From Polyangiaceae bacterium (GTDB lineage Bacteria; Myxococcota_A; Polyangia; Polyangiales; Polyangiaceae): a stretch of DNA of 55,982 nucleotides. The notes under the pieces are model-generated. The model made no database searches and was not told the DNA's origin. It was given only the letters and a program-made list of their open reading frames with translations. A program made the position numbers and the translations under genes. The DNA is taken from positions 1 through 55,982 of the forward strand of contig JABFXY010000215.1 of NCBI GenBank assembly GCA_013361525.1, given 5' to 3'. Position 1 is the first letter of the stretch. Every line of letters begins with the position of its first letter. This document shows, piece after piece, positions 26,145 to 34,264 of the stretch.

Positions 26145-27488
26145 GTGACTTCCACGGCCGTTCTCCGTCGCGATTTTCTGGCGAAGCTCGTCGTCATCGC
26201 CGGCGCCATGGGCGGGTGTGCGCCCCAGCCCGCGACGCCCGCGTCGGCTGCTCGTCCGAAGCGAGACGAATGGCAACGCGTGCGCGACCAATTCGACGTG
26301 TCGCGCGATTGGGTGCACATGAGCGGCTTTCTGCTCGCGTCGCATCCAAAGCCCGTACGCGATGCCATCGAGGCTTATCGTCGCGGGCTCGACGCGGATC
26401 CGGCGCAGTACTTCGAGGCGCATCAAGGCGTCCCGAAGGCGGATCGCGCATCGTCCGAGCCCGGCGCGGAAGAGCTCGTTCGAATGGCCGCGGCGTTGTA
26501 TCTCGGCGCTGCTGCGAGCGAGATCGCGCTTACCGACAGCACCACGATGGGGCTCGGCACGATCTATTGCGGGCTGCCGCTCGACGTGGGCGACGAGATC
26601 GTCACCACCGAGCATGACCATTACTCGACCCACGAAGCGTTGCGTCTCGCGGCCCTGCGCACCGGCGCCACCATGCGCAAAGCGCGGCTCTACGATCGAG
26701 GCGAGAGCGCGGCCGCCGAGCCGATGGTGCGCGCACTGATCGCCGCGTTGTCGCCGGCGACGAAGCTGGTCGCGGTCACGTGGGTGCACTCGAGCACCGG
26801 CGTGAAGTTGCCGCTTCGCGCGATGGCCGACGCAATCGCCGACGTCAACGCGTCGAGACACCCCGCGCGTCGCATCCTGTTTTGCGTGGACGCGGTGCAC
26901 GGCCTCGGGGTCGAGGACGAAACGATGGCCTCCCTCGGTTGCGACTTCTTCATCGCGGGTTGCCACAAATGGCTCTTCGGTCCGCGTGGCACCGGCATCG
27001 TTTGGGGGAAGCCGGAGCATTGGCCGCTTCTACGGCCGACGATTCCTCATTTCGGCAACGATGGTTTTCTCGCCTGGCTCGCGGACAAGCCGCCGCCGCC
27101 GACGAGTGCAGACATGATGACGCCCGGAGGCTTTCACTCCTTCGAGCACCGCTGGGCGCTCGGCGAAGCGTTCGCGTTCCACATGCAAATCGGTAAAGCG
27201 AAGGTAAAAGAGCGGATCCACGCGCTCTCGCGTCAATGCAAAGAAGGCCTCGCGGTGATGCGCAACGTCACGCTCCACACCCCGCGCGAGGACGACGTCT
27301 CCGCCGGCATCATCACGTTCGAGGTCGCCGGCTTGCCACCCGAGCTCGCGGTGCAACGTCTCCACGAGGCGCGCATCGTCGCGACGCCGACACCTTACCG
27401 CGAGAGCTACGTGCGCGTGGCGCCGGGGCTCCTCTGTTCGGAGGAAGACGTCGAGGCCGTGCTGCGCAGCGTTCGCTCGATGGTTTGA
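26145..27488 (+). CDS. Class V aminotransferase-family protein with Tat-lipoprotein signal
   Basis: 447 residues. The N-terminus TAVLRRDFLAKLVVIAGAMGGC joins a twin-arginine motif (RRDFL) to a lipobox, so a folded, PLP-loaded enzyme could be exported and lipid-anchored. The body is a class V aminotransferase/cysteine-desulfurase fold: TDSTTMGLGTIYCGL, TTEHDHYSTHEAL, FCVDAVHGLGVEDE and the PLP lysine in FIAGCHKWLFGPRGTG. It is closest in character to isopenicillin-N epimerase-like members; the substrate is unknown. A GTG start at 26145 with GGAG upstream is preferred over the ATG at 26100, which would bury the Tat motif. It is 66 bp after the lipoprotein gene, possibly the same unit. Confidence 0.87.
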   Translation: MTSTAVLRRDFLAKLVVIAGAMGGCAPQPATPASAARPKRDEWQRVRDQFDVSRDWVHMSGFLLASHPKPVRDAIEAYRRGLDADPAQYFEAHQGVPKADRASSEPGAEELVRMAAALYLGAAASEIALTDSTTMGLGTIYCGLPLDVGDEIVTTEHDHYSTHEALRLAALRTGATMRKARLYDRGESAAAEPMVRALIAALSPATKLVAVTWVHSSTGVKLPLRAMADAIADVNASRHPARRILFCVDAVHGLGVEDETMASLGCDFFIAGCHKWLFGPRGTGIVWGKPEHWPLLRPTIPHFGNDGFLAWLADKPPPPTSADMMTPGGFHSFEHRWALGEAFAFHMQIGKAKVKERIHALSRQCKEGLAVMRNVTLHTPREDDVSAGIITFEVAGLPPELAVQRLHEARIVATPTPYRESYVRVAPGLLCSEEDVEAVLRSVRSMV

Positions 27489-27570
27489 GCTCGAATCGAC
27501 GCGACGCTCGCGCGCGCGGGCGATCGATGCACCGTTCAAGAGAGCGGCGCTTCGCTGTAACGTACCGGTC

Positions 27571-28146
27571 GTGAAAGCGCTGGGGGTCGTCGTCGCAAGC
27601 CTCGTCCTGATCTCGGTGAGTTGCAGCGAGAAGGCTGCGCAGGCCCCGGATCCGCCCCGTGAGCTCGCAACACAGAACGCGTCGGCTTCGTCGAAGGGCT
27701 CGCCGCCGATCGGAGGTGTGGCGACGGCGACGAGCACCGGTGCTGCCTCGACGGGGGAGGGGTTCGGAGGACCGGCGCCGCCCATCATCGGAGCGCCCGC
27801 CGGGGACGGCGGCGTCAGCGGCTCGACGGGCGGGAAGCCGCGCATCTTTCAAGCGGTCGCGTCCGAGCTCGAGGGGAAGATCGCGGAAGAGGATCTATCG
27901 AAGGCGCTCGACGACAGCGCCGCGAAGCTCTCCGCCTGCATCTCCGTCGACACGACAGCCACGGTTCGACTGAAGGTGCAGCCCTCGGGCAAGGTCACCG
28001 AAGCGAACGTCTCACGCACCGTCCCGAACGACTCCAAGGTCCGGGATTGTCTCGCGAGCGCGCTTCGTGGTGTTTCGTTCCCCCGCTTGAAGGGAACCGA
28101 GCCAGCAGCCTTTGGCCTCGATCTGATGCTCAAGAAGCAGAGCTGA
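27571..28146 (+). CDS. Lipoprotein with a possible TonB/AgmX-like C-terminal domain
   Basis: 191 residues. GTG start; signal MKALGVVVASLVLISVSC with an SVSC lipobox. Gly/Ala/Pro/Ser-rich linker to about residue 88, then a domain of about 100 residues: KLSACISVDTTATVRLKVQPSGKVTEANV...DSKVRDCLASALRGVSFPRLKG. The pattern 'C, variable, hydrophobic strands, GKV, VRDCLASAL' resembles the C-terminal domain of AgmX/PglI-type and TonB-like myxobacterial proteins, with two Cys likely bridged. Function unproven. It is 82 bp after the aminotransferase-like gene on the same strand and converges with the FGE-like gene. Confidence 0.82.
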   Translation: MKALGVVVASLVLISVSCSEKAAQAPDPPRELATQNASASSKGSPPIGGVATATSTGAASTGEGFGGPAPPIIGAPAGDGGVSGSTGGKPRIFQAVASELEGKIAEEDLSKALDDSAAKLSACISVDTTATVRLKVQPSGKVTEANVSRTVPNDSKVRDCLASALRGVSFPRLKGTEPAAFGLDLMLKKQS

Positions 28147-28179
28147 CGGAGTTTCTGGTCCGCCTCCGGCGCAACGGCG

Positions 28180-29127
28180 TCAGCCGTCTTTCGCACATCG
28201 AAAGCCGACCGTTTCGGTTGCTTCGGTGCGGCCTAGACCTTCTCGGCTCGTTGCTTCGAGCGTTCGCGGCTGGTGTGTCTGATAACCGCCGCCGCGGATC
28301 ACGAAGTCCGTGTCGTTGCCGCATTGCTCGTCGGGATATGCGCAATAAGGGCTCTTGGTCCATTCCCAGACGTTGCCGGCCATATCGTAGAGACCCTCTT
28401 TGGTCGCCCCTTCCGCAAAGCTGCCCACGGGAGCGGTAACGGGGAATCCGTCATCGACCTCGTGCATCATGGGCACGGCCTTCCCGCGCTTGGCGAAGAA
28501 CGGGCCGCACTCGGCACCGCAGACGTTCGCGTGTTTGACCGTCGGCGGCGTGCCGCCCCACGGAAAGAGGTCGACCTTCTTCGAGCCCGCCGCGTCCGAC
28601 GCCGTGCGCGCCGCGTGCTCCCACTCTTTCTCTGTCGGCAGACGCTTGCCGGCCCATTTGCAGAACGCCGTTGCTTGGTCGTACGTGACGCAATTGATCG
28701 GGTGGTCTTCGCCGCGCTCTTCCTGCCCGTAGTTGCAATAGCCATGTCGCCCGGGCTCGGTGCACGCTCCGTCCTCCATACAGATGCGGTACGCGTGGAC
28801 GGTCACCTCAGTCACGTCGAGCAAATACGCGGCGAGCTCGACCTCGTGGGCGGGGGACTCGTCGGGCCAAGTGTCGTTGCCGATCTGCGCAATCGCTCCC
28901 GGAAAGTGTTTCATCGGCGCGCCTCGCGCCTGCTGCTTCACGATTTGCCGGTAGCCGAGATAGCCGCCTCCGACGCCCACCGCGAGGAGCGCGAGGCCGC
29001 CGAGCGCCCGCAGTAGCCAACGCAGCGGCGACCCTCGACGGATCACCTGCTCGGCTTCGCTGGTCGCCGATTCGGGCAGTGGCTCGGGCTCGTGCGCGGG
29101 TCGAGCCGAAGAAAATTCCTCCGTCAC
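28180..29127 (-). CDS. FGE/SUMF1-like sulfatase-modifying-factor domain protein, membrane anchored
   Basis: 315 residues. Short cytosolic N-terminus, one TM at about 40-60 (LLRALGGLALLAVGVGGGYLGY), then a full formylglycine-generating-enzyme-like domain (FGE-sulfatase superfamily). Seen are YLLDVTEVTVHAYRICME, INCVTYDQATAFCKWAGKRLPTEKEWEHAA, GLYDMAGNVWEWT, VIRGGGY and VGFRC. Many such bacterial proteins are not real formylglycine enzymes but bind or modify other partners; there is no sulfatase nearby. Several paired Cys (GACTEPGRHGYC, NVCGAECG) suggest an oxidised compartment. The GTG at 29127 is the likely start, with a weak ribosome-binding site. It converges with the lipoprotein gene before it. 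Confidence 0.88.
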   Translation of the reverse strand: MTEEFSSARPAHEPEPLPESATSEAEQVIRRGSPLRWLLRALGGLALLAVGVGGGYLGYRQIVKQQARGAPMKHFPGAIAQIGNDTWPDESPAHEVELAAYLLDVTEVTVHAYRICMEDGACTEPGRHGYCNYGQEERGEDHPINCVTYDQATAFCKWAGKRLPTEKEWEHAARTASDAAGSKKVDLFPWGGTPPTVKHANVCGAECGPFFAKRGKAVPMMHEVDDGFPVTAPVGSFAEGATKEGLYDMAGNVWEWTKSPYCAYPDEQCGNDTDFVIRGGGYQTHQPRTLEATSREGLGRTEATETVGFRCAKDG

Positions 29128-29249
29128 GATCGTTCACCCGGCGTCGTTTCGAAGATCACGCGCACCTTGTAGATCCGGCGGTCGGCCGGGTCGACCGGTA
29201 ATCGGCGCCCGGCATACGCGGCGCGCGCGTTGCACCTGGTTTCATCATC

Positions 29250-29741
29250 ATGATCGAAACCGTCGTGCAATACCTCCATAACGCCGGCGTGCCGTTCCGA
29301 CTGTTCAGCTATCCGAACTCCGACGCGCGGGCAGGTCATCCGTTGCGGCAGGGCGCGATGCTCGTCGACCTGCATCTCGCTTCGGTGAATGAAGAACCGG
29401 TTCTCCTGTGCGTGCCGGCCGGCGAACAACCGGATTTTGGCGCCCTCGGCGCCCTCCTCGGAGGGACTGCGCTGCCGTCTTCGACCGACGTCCTTCCGGG
29501 CGAGTTCCGCGGCGCCGCCGGGCCCATTCCGCCCCTCGGTCTATTCGGTATTCCGATCGTCGTGGACGAGCGCATCGCAGCATGCAGCACCATCGTCTTC
29601 GGGATTTTCGGCGACCACGACATCATCGAAATGTCCTACGACGACTTCGCTCGAATGGAGCGACCACGCAGCGCATCGTTCGCGTCGATGGGCGAGCTGC
29701 CGTCCGCGCAGCCGCGCCCGGTGGCGGCGTCCGCGCGCTAG
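29250..29741 (+). CDS. YbaK/ProX-like aminoacyl-tRNA editing-domain protein
   Basis: 163 residues. Fits the YbaK/aminoacyl-tRNA-synthetase-associated editing fold: an N-terminal HNAGVPFRLFSYPNSD, EEPVLLCVPAGEQPDFGALGALLG in the middle, and the conserved PIPPLGLFGIPIVVDERI near residue 92, then STIVFGIFGDHDIIEMSYDDF. Related proteins hydrolyse mischarged tRNAs in the cytosol; several homologs act on other small substrates. The C-terminal 25 residues are disordered. It is transcribed between two minus-strand genes, with 122 bp between its start and the FGE-like gene. Confidence 0.85.
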   Translation: MIETVVQYLHNAGVPFRLFSYPNSDARAGHPLRQGAMLVDLHLASVNEEPVLLCVPAGEQPDFGALGALLGGTALPSSTDVLPGEFRGAAGPIPPLGLFGIPIVVDERIAACSTIVFGIFGDHDIIEMSYDDFARMERPRSASFASMGELPSAQPRPVAASAR

Positions 29742-29748
29742 TCGTTGC

Positions 29749-30894
29749 TCAACCCGGATCGTCGAGCGCCTCTTCTCGCTCGGCGAGCCGAACGCCTCGC
29801 TCCTGCAGCGCCGATATGAATCGCTCGGGCATCCCTTTCGTGAGGCCGAGCGTCTCCGGCGGATGAACACCAGCTCGCGTGAACGCGCCGCGCGCGATGA
29901 GATCCGCTGCCGTCGTGGCCGGGAACGCCGTTACGCGCGACATGCTCCGTAACCCGTCGGCGCGGTCATATCGGTCGAAGAGCTCCCATTGAATGCGCAC
30001 GAATCTGGCCCCCCTTCGCCCCTCGGCGACGACCCGCATCACCGTGAGATCCTCCTCTTGGTCGTCGAATCGCCATAGCGGAAACAGGAGGCGCGCCGTC
30101 AGCGAAAGCGGCGAGACCTCACAATCATCGATACGTACCGGTCGTTTGGAGAAGAACCCCGTCTCGCGCAGAATACGCATCAATGCGGCGTGGCCCGGGT
30201 ATCGGAGCGTCCGCTCGCGCAGATTCGGGACGCGCAGCGTTCGAATCAGGGTCCGCAGACCGTCTGTGTTGAAGGCTTCGAGCGTCCCGATTTCGTCGAA
30301 TTCGACGAGGTCCGGCTCGCTCAGCGCGTCTCGGACCACGGCCGCCCCGTGCTCTACCGAACGCGCGGGGCGCGTGTACATCTCGATGACGTCGAATGGG
30401 TGATAAGGAGCCTTGTATTCGTACGGCCGGGTTCGTACGACCGGTAGACCGCCGACGAGGATATCGATTCGCTCGCACGGGTCGAGCCGGCTGCATCCCC
30501 AGCCCGCGAGCAAATGGGTCAGCCCCGGGGCGACACCGCAATCGACGATGGCGGTGACGCCCGCTCGTCGCGCGGCTTCATCGAGGAGCAGCGGGTCCTC
30601 TCGCATGAAGCTCACGTCGACGTAGCTCTTTCGGCCCGCAATCATCGTCGTGAGGACGCCATGACCAAGCACGCTGGGCAGCGCTCCGAGGACGATGTCG
30701 AAGGGCTCGGCGAGCGCGACGAGCGCCGGGCCGTCGGACAGATCCGCCGCCAGCCCTTCGACGTCCCATCGCTTGCTCAATTGCCCGACGGCATCCGCAC
30801 GGACGTCGGCGACGCTCACCGCGTATCCGCGGTTTCGCATGTCCCACGCCATCGTGGCGCCGACCGTTCCTGCTCCGAGCACCAGCGCCCGCAT
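29749..30894 (-). CDS. Saccharopine dehydrogenase-family NAD(P)-binding protein
   Basis: 381 residues. The Rossmann fold opens at MRALVLGAGTVGATMAWDM (GxGxxG-type). DCGVAPGLTHLLAGWG (about 120-135) and the long C-terminal domain match the saccharopine dehydrogenase/LYS9-like superfamily, where the group 'VSFMRED...AGVTAIVDCGVAPGLTH' is conserved. The reaction is probably a lysine-catabolic or related oxidoreduction, or a membrane-lipid-linked one as in other family members; neither can be settled here. The ATG at 30894 is preferred over the in-frame start at 30912 because it places the Rossmann motif at the very N-terminus. It converges with the YbaK-like gene (7-bp gap). Confidence 0.87.
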   Translation of the reverse strand: MRALVLGAGTVGATMAWDMRNRGYAVSVADVRADAVGQLSKRWDVEGLAADLSDGPALVALAEPFDIVLGALPSVLGHGVLTTMIAGRKSYVDVSFMREDPLLLDEAARRAGVTAIVDCGVAPGLTHLLAGWGCSRLDPCERIDILVGGLPVVRTRPYEYKAPYHPFDVIEMYTRPARSVEHGAAVVRDALSEPDLVEFDEIGTLEAFNTDGLRTLIRTLRVPNLRERTLRYPGHAALMRILRETGFFSKRPVRIDDCEVSPLSLTARLLFPLWRFDDQEEDLTVMRVVAEGRRGARFVRIQWELFDRYDRADGLRSMSRVTAFPATTAADLIARGAFTRAGVHPPETLGLTKGMPERFISALQERGVRLAEREEALDDPG

Positions 30895-31071
30895 GCGAAT
30901 TCGGCGCTGCAAAAAACGTGTTCCGGGCGCCGAGCATTCTCACCACGGCGCGCGAAACCGCGCGGCGTTCCGCCTCGGTGTCGACGGCTGCGGTGCGCGC
31001 ACACGGCGGAGAACCGCAATCCCGCGATAGCGGACCGCGGCACGTCGAATGCACCGATTCCAATCGGGCAC

Positions 31072-31581
31072 ATGAATTTTCGGCAAGCGTGGCAGGGCTT
31101 CAAAGCGTGGACGGGCCGGCATCGAGACATCGCGCTGGATCTCATCCGCGTCTTTCTCGGCATCGCGCTACTCGTGCGCGGTGCGCTCCTCCTCGACAAC
31201 CCGGCGGCGTTCGGTGAATACGCCTCGCGGGTGCATTGGTTCGTGCCTTATGCGCTCGCTCACTACGTCGGGATTGCGCACCTGTCCGGCGGGTTCCTTC
31301 TCGCGATCGGTCTCGTGACCCGGCTGTCGGCCGGCGTGCAGCTGCCGGCGCTCTTCGGCGCCGTGTTCCTGGTCCACATGCGAGAAGGTCTCTTGGCGGA
31401 GGGCCAATCCCTCGAGCTGTCGGCGTTGGTTCTCTTTTCGCTGTTGGTGATAACGGTATTCGGAGCCGGCAGGCTCTCGCTCGACCATTACATCTTCGGT
31501 GAGCGCAAAGCCCCCGCGACCGAGGACGAGGCGGCAGCGTATCCACCGTCGGTGGGCGAGCCCGCTGCCGCGACACGCTGA
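31072..31581 (+). CDS. DoxX family membrane protein
   Basis: 169 residues with four hydrophobic segments at about 21-40, 56-75, 79-97 and 108-128 (IALDLIRVFLGIALLVRGALLL; YALAHYVGIAHLSGGFLLAIGL; TRLSAGVQLPALFGAVFLVHM; LELSALVLFSLLVITVFGAG). Family features include the AHLSGGFLLAIGLVTRLSAGVQLP stretch and a final charged tail. DoxX-like proteins are small quinone-associated or redox-linked membrane proteins of mostly unknown role. The ATG at 31072 gives the usual length; the 177-bp divergent gap to the saccharopine-dehydrogenase-like gene shows no clear promoter to me. Confidence 0.87.
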   Translation: MNFRQAWQGFKAWTGRHRDIALDLIRVFLGIALLVRGALLLDNPAAFGEYASRVHWFVPYALAHYVGIAHLSGGFLLAIGLVTRLSAGVQLPALFGAVFLVHMREGLLAEGQSLELSALVLFSLLVITVFGAGRLSLDHYIFGERKAPATEDEAAAYPPSVGEPAAATR

Positions 31582-31587
31582 TTGCCG

Positions 31588-32964
31588 CTATTCGGAATAG
31601 CCCAGACGGGACATGTCCTGATAGACGCCGTCGCTGCTGTTGCCGAATCCCATCCAGACCGCCGACGCGAGCTCGTCGCCGTTCGCGACGAACGCGCCGA
31701 ACCCGCTCGATCGCAAAACCGGTTGTCCGTCTCGCTCGACCTCCGCCCACCCCTCGTGCCCAGGGCGAGCGTCGAAGGCGAAGAGGCCCGGTTGCGTGGT
31801 CGCGCCGTCGCTGGTGCCTCCGAATACGAAGAGCCGGGGGCCTGTCGGATCCCACACGCTCGTTCCATTGCGGCGACCGGGTGGCGAAGGATCCGGCGAC
31901 ACCTCCGTCCACGCGGGGCCGCCCTCCGCGCGCATATCGAGAATCCACGTGTCGTCGCCGAACTCATCCGAAAAAGAAGTCTGCCCGCTGAACAACACGA
32001 GCCGCCCCAGCTCTTCATCCATTCCGAAGAACGCGCCGAATCGCTTTGGCGGTGAAGCGTCCGCGTCCGGAAGCTCCGTCCAGACGGCGGTACCGTCTTC
32101 GATTCGCATCGTCCAGGTATCACCTTCGAGCGTGGTGCTTCCGCCGCCGAACATCGCGAAGGTCTCGGTCCCCGGGTCGAATGCGAACACGTGGAGAAAG
32201 CGAATGCCGGGCGGGTTGTCTTGTGGGACCTCCTCGAAGGTCAACACGTCGCCATTCGCCACGACGTGATAGACCTCTCCGAATCCGGCGTTGTTCTCCC
32301 CATAACCGCCGTAGATATACCCTTCGCCGCTCCCGCGACGTCCGGCGAGGCGCCTCGATCCGCCCGGCGGCGGGACATCTCCTTCGAGCGTGACGGCAGA
32401 CCACGTCCCCGTTGCGACGTCGAAGCGCCAGGCGTCGCCGAGGGGCTCGAGGTAAGGCGAATACCCGCTCCCGAACATCACGTAGATCGAGCCGCTCGCG
32501 TCATCGACGAGCACGGAGCCGTGCTCGCGCGCCTCGGGGCCTTCACCTTCGTTCCATTCGACGGTGTTCGTCCAACCGAGCGTCGCGATCTGAATGGCCG
32601 TTTCCGCCGTCGTCGAGGCGCCGAGCGAATCCGTCGCCGTGATCGTCGCAATGCCCGAATCGGCGCCGAAGATCGCGTGCAACAGGAGCGACGACTCCGA
32701 CACCTCGGCATCGATGCCGCTCGGTGCCTCGACCGAAATCGAAAGCTCGTCGCCTTCCGGATCCGTCGCCTCGATGGCGCTCACCGCCGAGCGACCTTCA
32801 CCGATCACGAGCGTCTCGGGCGCGGCGAGCTCGGGCGCGAGGTTGGTATCCCCGCCGGAGCCTCCCGCGCCGCCCGTCGCTTCACCGTCGTCTCCGCACG
32901 CGAAGATCCACGTGCACCCCATTGCGATTGAAAGCGCCCGCAAGCCTGCTCGTCGCAAGTTCAT
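31588..32964 (-). CDS. Kelch-repeat-like lipoprotein
   Basis: 458 residues. Signal MNLRRAGLRALSIAMGCTWIFAC with lipobox, a short Gly-rich stalk, an Ig/cadherin-like segment (about 36-125: LAAPETLVIGEGRSAVSAIEATDPEGDELSISVEAPSG), then five or six Kelch-type blades such as GSIYVMFGSGYSPY...WRFDVATGTWSAV, EGYIYGGYGENNAG, ETFAMFGGGSTTLEGDTW, RLVLFSGQTSFSDEFGDDTWILD and RLFVFGGTSDGA. Kelch propellers mediate protein or glycan contacts; here it is at the outer surface or in the periplasm. It starts at the ATG at 32964 rather than 32994, which would add residues ahead of the signal. Confidence 0.88.
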   Translation of the reverse strand: MNLRRAGLRALSIAMGCTWIFACGDDGEATGGAGGSGGDTNLAPELAAPETLVIGEGRSAVSAIEATDPEGDELSISVEAPSGIDAEVSESSLLLHAIFGADSGIATITATDSLGASTTAETAIQIATLGWTNTVEWNEGEGPEAREHGSVLVDDASGSIYVMFGSGYSPYLEPLGDAWRFDVATGTWSAVTLEGDVPPPGGSRRLAGRRGSGEGYIYGGYGENNAGFGEVYHVVANGDVLTFEEVPQDNPPGIRFLHVFAFDPGTETFAMFGGGSTTLEGDTWTMRIEDGTAVWTELPDADASPPKRFGAFFGMDEELGRLVLFSGQTSFSDEFGDDTWILDMRAEGGPAWTEVSPDPSPPGRRNGTSVWDPTGPRLFVFGGTSDGATTQPGLFAFDARPGHEGWAEVERDGQPVLRSSGFGAFVANGDELASAVWMGFGNSSDGVYQDMSRLGYSE

Positions 32965-33084
32965 GCGGCGCGCCCATGCAACCACAATGCCCACCTGTGT
33001 GCCCTTGCTATCGAGGTCCGCGACACGGTGGGCGATATTCGTTTCGTTACTTTGCTAACGCAGCCCCGACGTTCCAGGCGTCAG

Positions 33085-33750
33085 TCAGCGCGAGCCCGGC
33101 CGGGTGGACGACGCTTGGACGTCGCGGAAGGTCGCCCAAAGCTCCGCCGTGACGGGATCCTCCCCACGCAGTCTGCGCTCGACGTGCCCGAATGCGTCGA
33201 GGCCCCAGAAGAGCTCGCCGTCCACGATCATCGTCGGAACGCCGAAGACCCCGCGTTCGAGCGCGGCTTGCGTTTGCAGCTTCACGCGGTCTTTGATCGC
33301 TTGTGAGCCGGCTTGGGCGACGAGCGACGCTCCGTCGAGCCCGGCATCGTTCAGGACGGTTGCGACGGCTTCGGGATCCGTGATGCCCGGGCCGCCCGCC
33401 CACGTCGCTCGGTAGAGCGCATCGATCGCCCGCTTCTGCTCGTCGGCGCCCATTTCGATCGAGGCGATTCGAAGGCCCAACAGCGGATTGAATGGGTGTG
33501 TGGGTGGCGGCTTGAAGTCGACCCCGAGCGCGTGCGCGTGCCGCAGCGTGTCCTTGAACACGTAGATTCGCTTCGAAGGAATCTCTGCGGGACCCTTCGT
33601 CTTGTTCGCGTCGAGGAGCGCAGCGAACAGAATCGGTATCGCCTCGACGCCGCGACCGTGCCTTCTGCACGTTTCGTGGATTTGGGTCCACGCGAGGTAC
33701 GCGTACGGCGAGATGAAATCGAAGTAGAAGGTGACCGGCTCGGGCGACAT
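33085..33750 (-). CDS. 2-hydroxychromene-2-carboxylate isomerase / DsbA-fold protein
   Basis: 221 residues of the DsbA-like kappa-class GST/HCCA-isomerase type. Features are FYFDFISPYAYLA at the N-terminus (SPY at the glutathione position), NPLLGLRIA in the helical insert, and ERGVFGVPTMIVDGELFWGLDAFG near the C-terminus with the cis-Pro GVPT. Family members isomerise naphthalene-pathway intermediates or act as glutathione transferases in the cytosol; no other naphthalene genes are nearby, so the true substrate is open. The start at 33750 is chosen because longer forms only add Arg-rich sequence. It lies 11 bp after the DUF962 stop and is probably co-transcribed with it. Confidence 0.88.
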   Translation of the reverse strand: MSPEPVTFYFDFISPYAYLAWTQIHETCRRHGRGVEAIPILFAALLDANKTKGPAEIPSKRIYVFKDTLRHAHALGVDFKPPPTHPFNPLLGLRIASIEMGADEQKRAIDALYRATWAGGPGITDPEAVATVLNDAGLDGASLVAQAGSQAIKDRVKLQTQAALERGVFGVPTMIVDGELFWGLDAFGHVERRLRGEDPVTAELWATFRDVQASSTRPGSR

Positions 33751-33761
33751 TCGCCTGCTCG

Positions 33762-34085
33762 TCAGCTCGCGACCCCGTCCCGGCTCTCTTCGAAGACCTT
33801 CAGACCGGACTTCTCGAGCCACCAGATCACGCCGATGACGAGCGACCGCTTGTCGTCCACGAAGCTCGGCTTCTTGCCCTCGAACATGTGGCCGACGAAC
33901 TGGAAACCCCAGCCGACGGTGAAGAGCGGCGCGGCGAGCGGCAGCCCGATGATCGAGGCGCCGAGCGGAAGGCTCGCGAGGATCATCGGAATCCCGACCT
34001 TGTGACAGGCCTGGTTACGCGGATCTTGATGGTCGGCCTTGTACTTGTGGAGGAGGTCGGTCCATTCGTCGTTGAGGCGGATCAT
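33762..34085 (-). CDS. DUF962 (Mpo1/YGL010w-like) membrane protein
   Basis: 107 residues. Opens EWTDLLHKYKADHQDPRNQACHKVGIPMI, matching the conserved N-terminus of DUF962/Mpo1-like proteins (His..N...H..G.P), and holds two hydrophobic hairpins at about 32-52 and 56-74 (IGLPLAAPLFTVGWGFQFVGHMFEG). Yeast Mpo1 is a 2-hydroxy-fatty-acid dioxygenase of the phytosphingosine pathway; a lipid-oxidation role is therefore possible here, in the inner membrane. The ATG at 34085 replaces a longer frame that begins with Arg-rich non-homologous residues. Downstream gene 11 bp away. Confidence 0.85.
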   Translation of the reverse strand: MIRLNDEWTDLLHKYKADHQDPRNQACHKVGIPMILASLPLGASIIGLPLAAPLFTVGWGFQFVGHMFEGKKPSFVDDKRSLVIGVIWWLEKSGLKVFEESRDGVAS

Positions 34086-34264
34086 GGCGTCGAACGGTCG
34101 CACGGCGTCGCCTGTTCGTCGACTGGTCAAGCGTTCCCGACCCGTTCGTTGGTGCGCCAACTTTCTCAACAGCTGTCCGTTTTTACGGTCCGCTCAGGCG
34201 TTGACGAGCCAGGACCGAGCCCAGAGCATGGCGCGCTCGAGAGAAGGGCTTCTCAGGCTGGAAG

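Noticed and set aside
25257..27020. A 587-codon minus-strand frame opposite the lipoprotein and aminotransferase genes
   Set aside because: Two well-supported plus-strand genes occupy the region; the minus frame has only poly-Arg/His sequence.
28143..28183. Terminator between the convergent lipoprotein and FGE-like genes
   Set aside because: CTGACG and CGTCAG are complementary but over 30 bp apart and no adequate U-run follows.
28180..29127. Calling the FGE-like protein a true sulfatase-activating enzyme
   Set aside because: No sulfatase gene is nearby and most FGE-like domains in myxobacteria have other roles; only the fold is supported.
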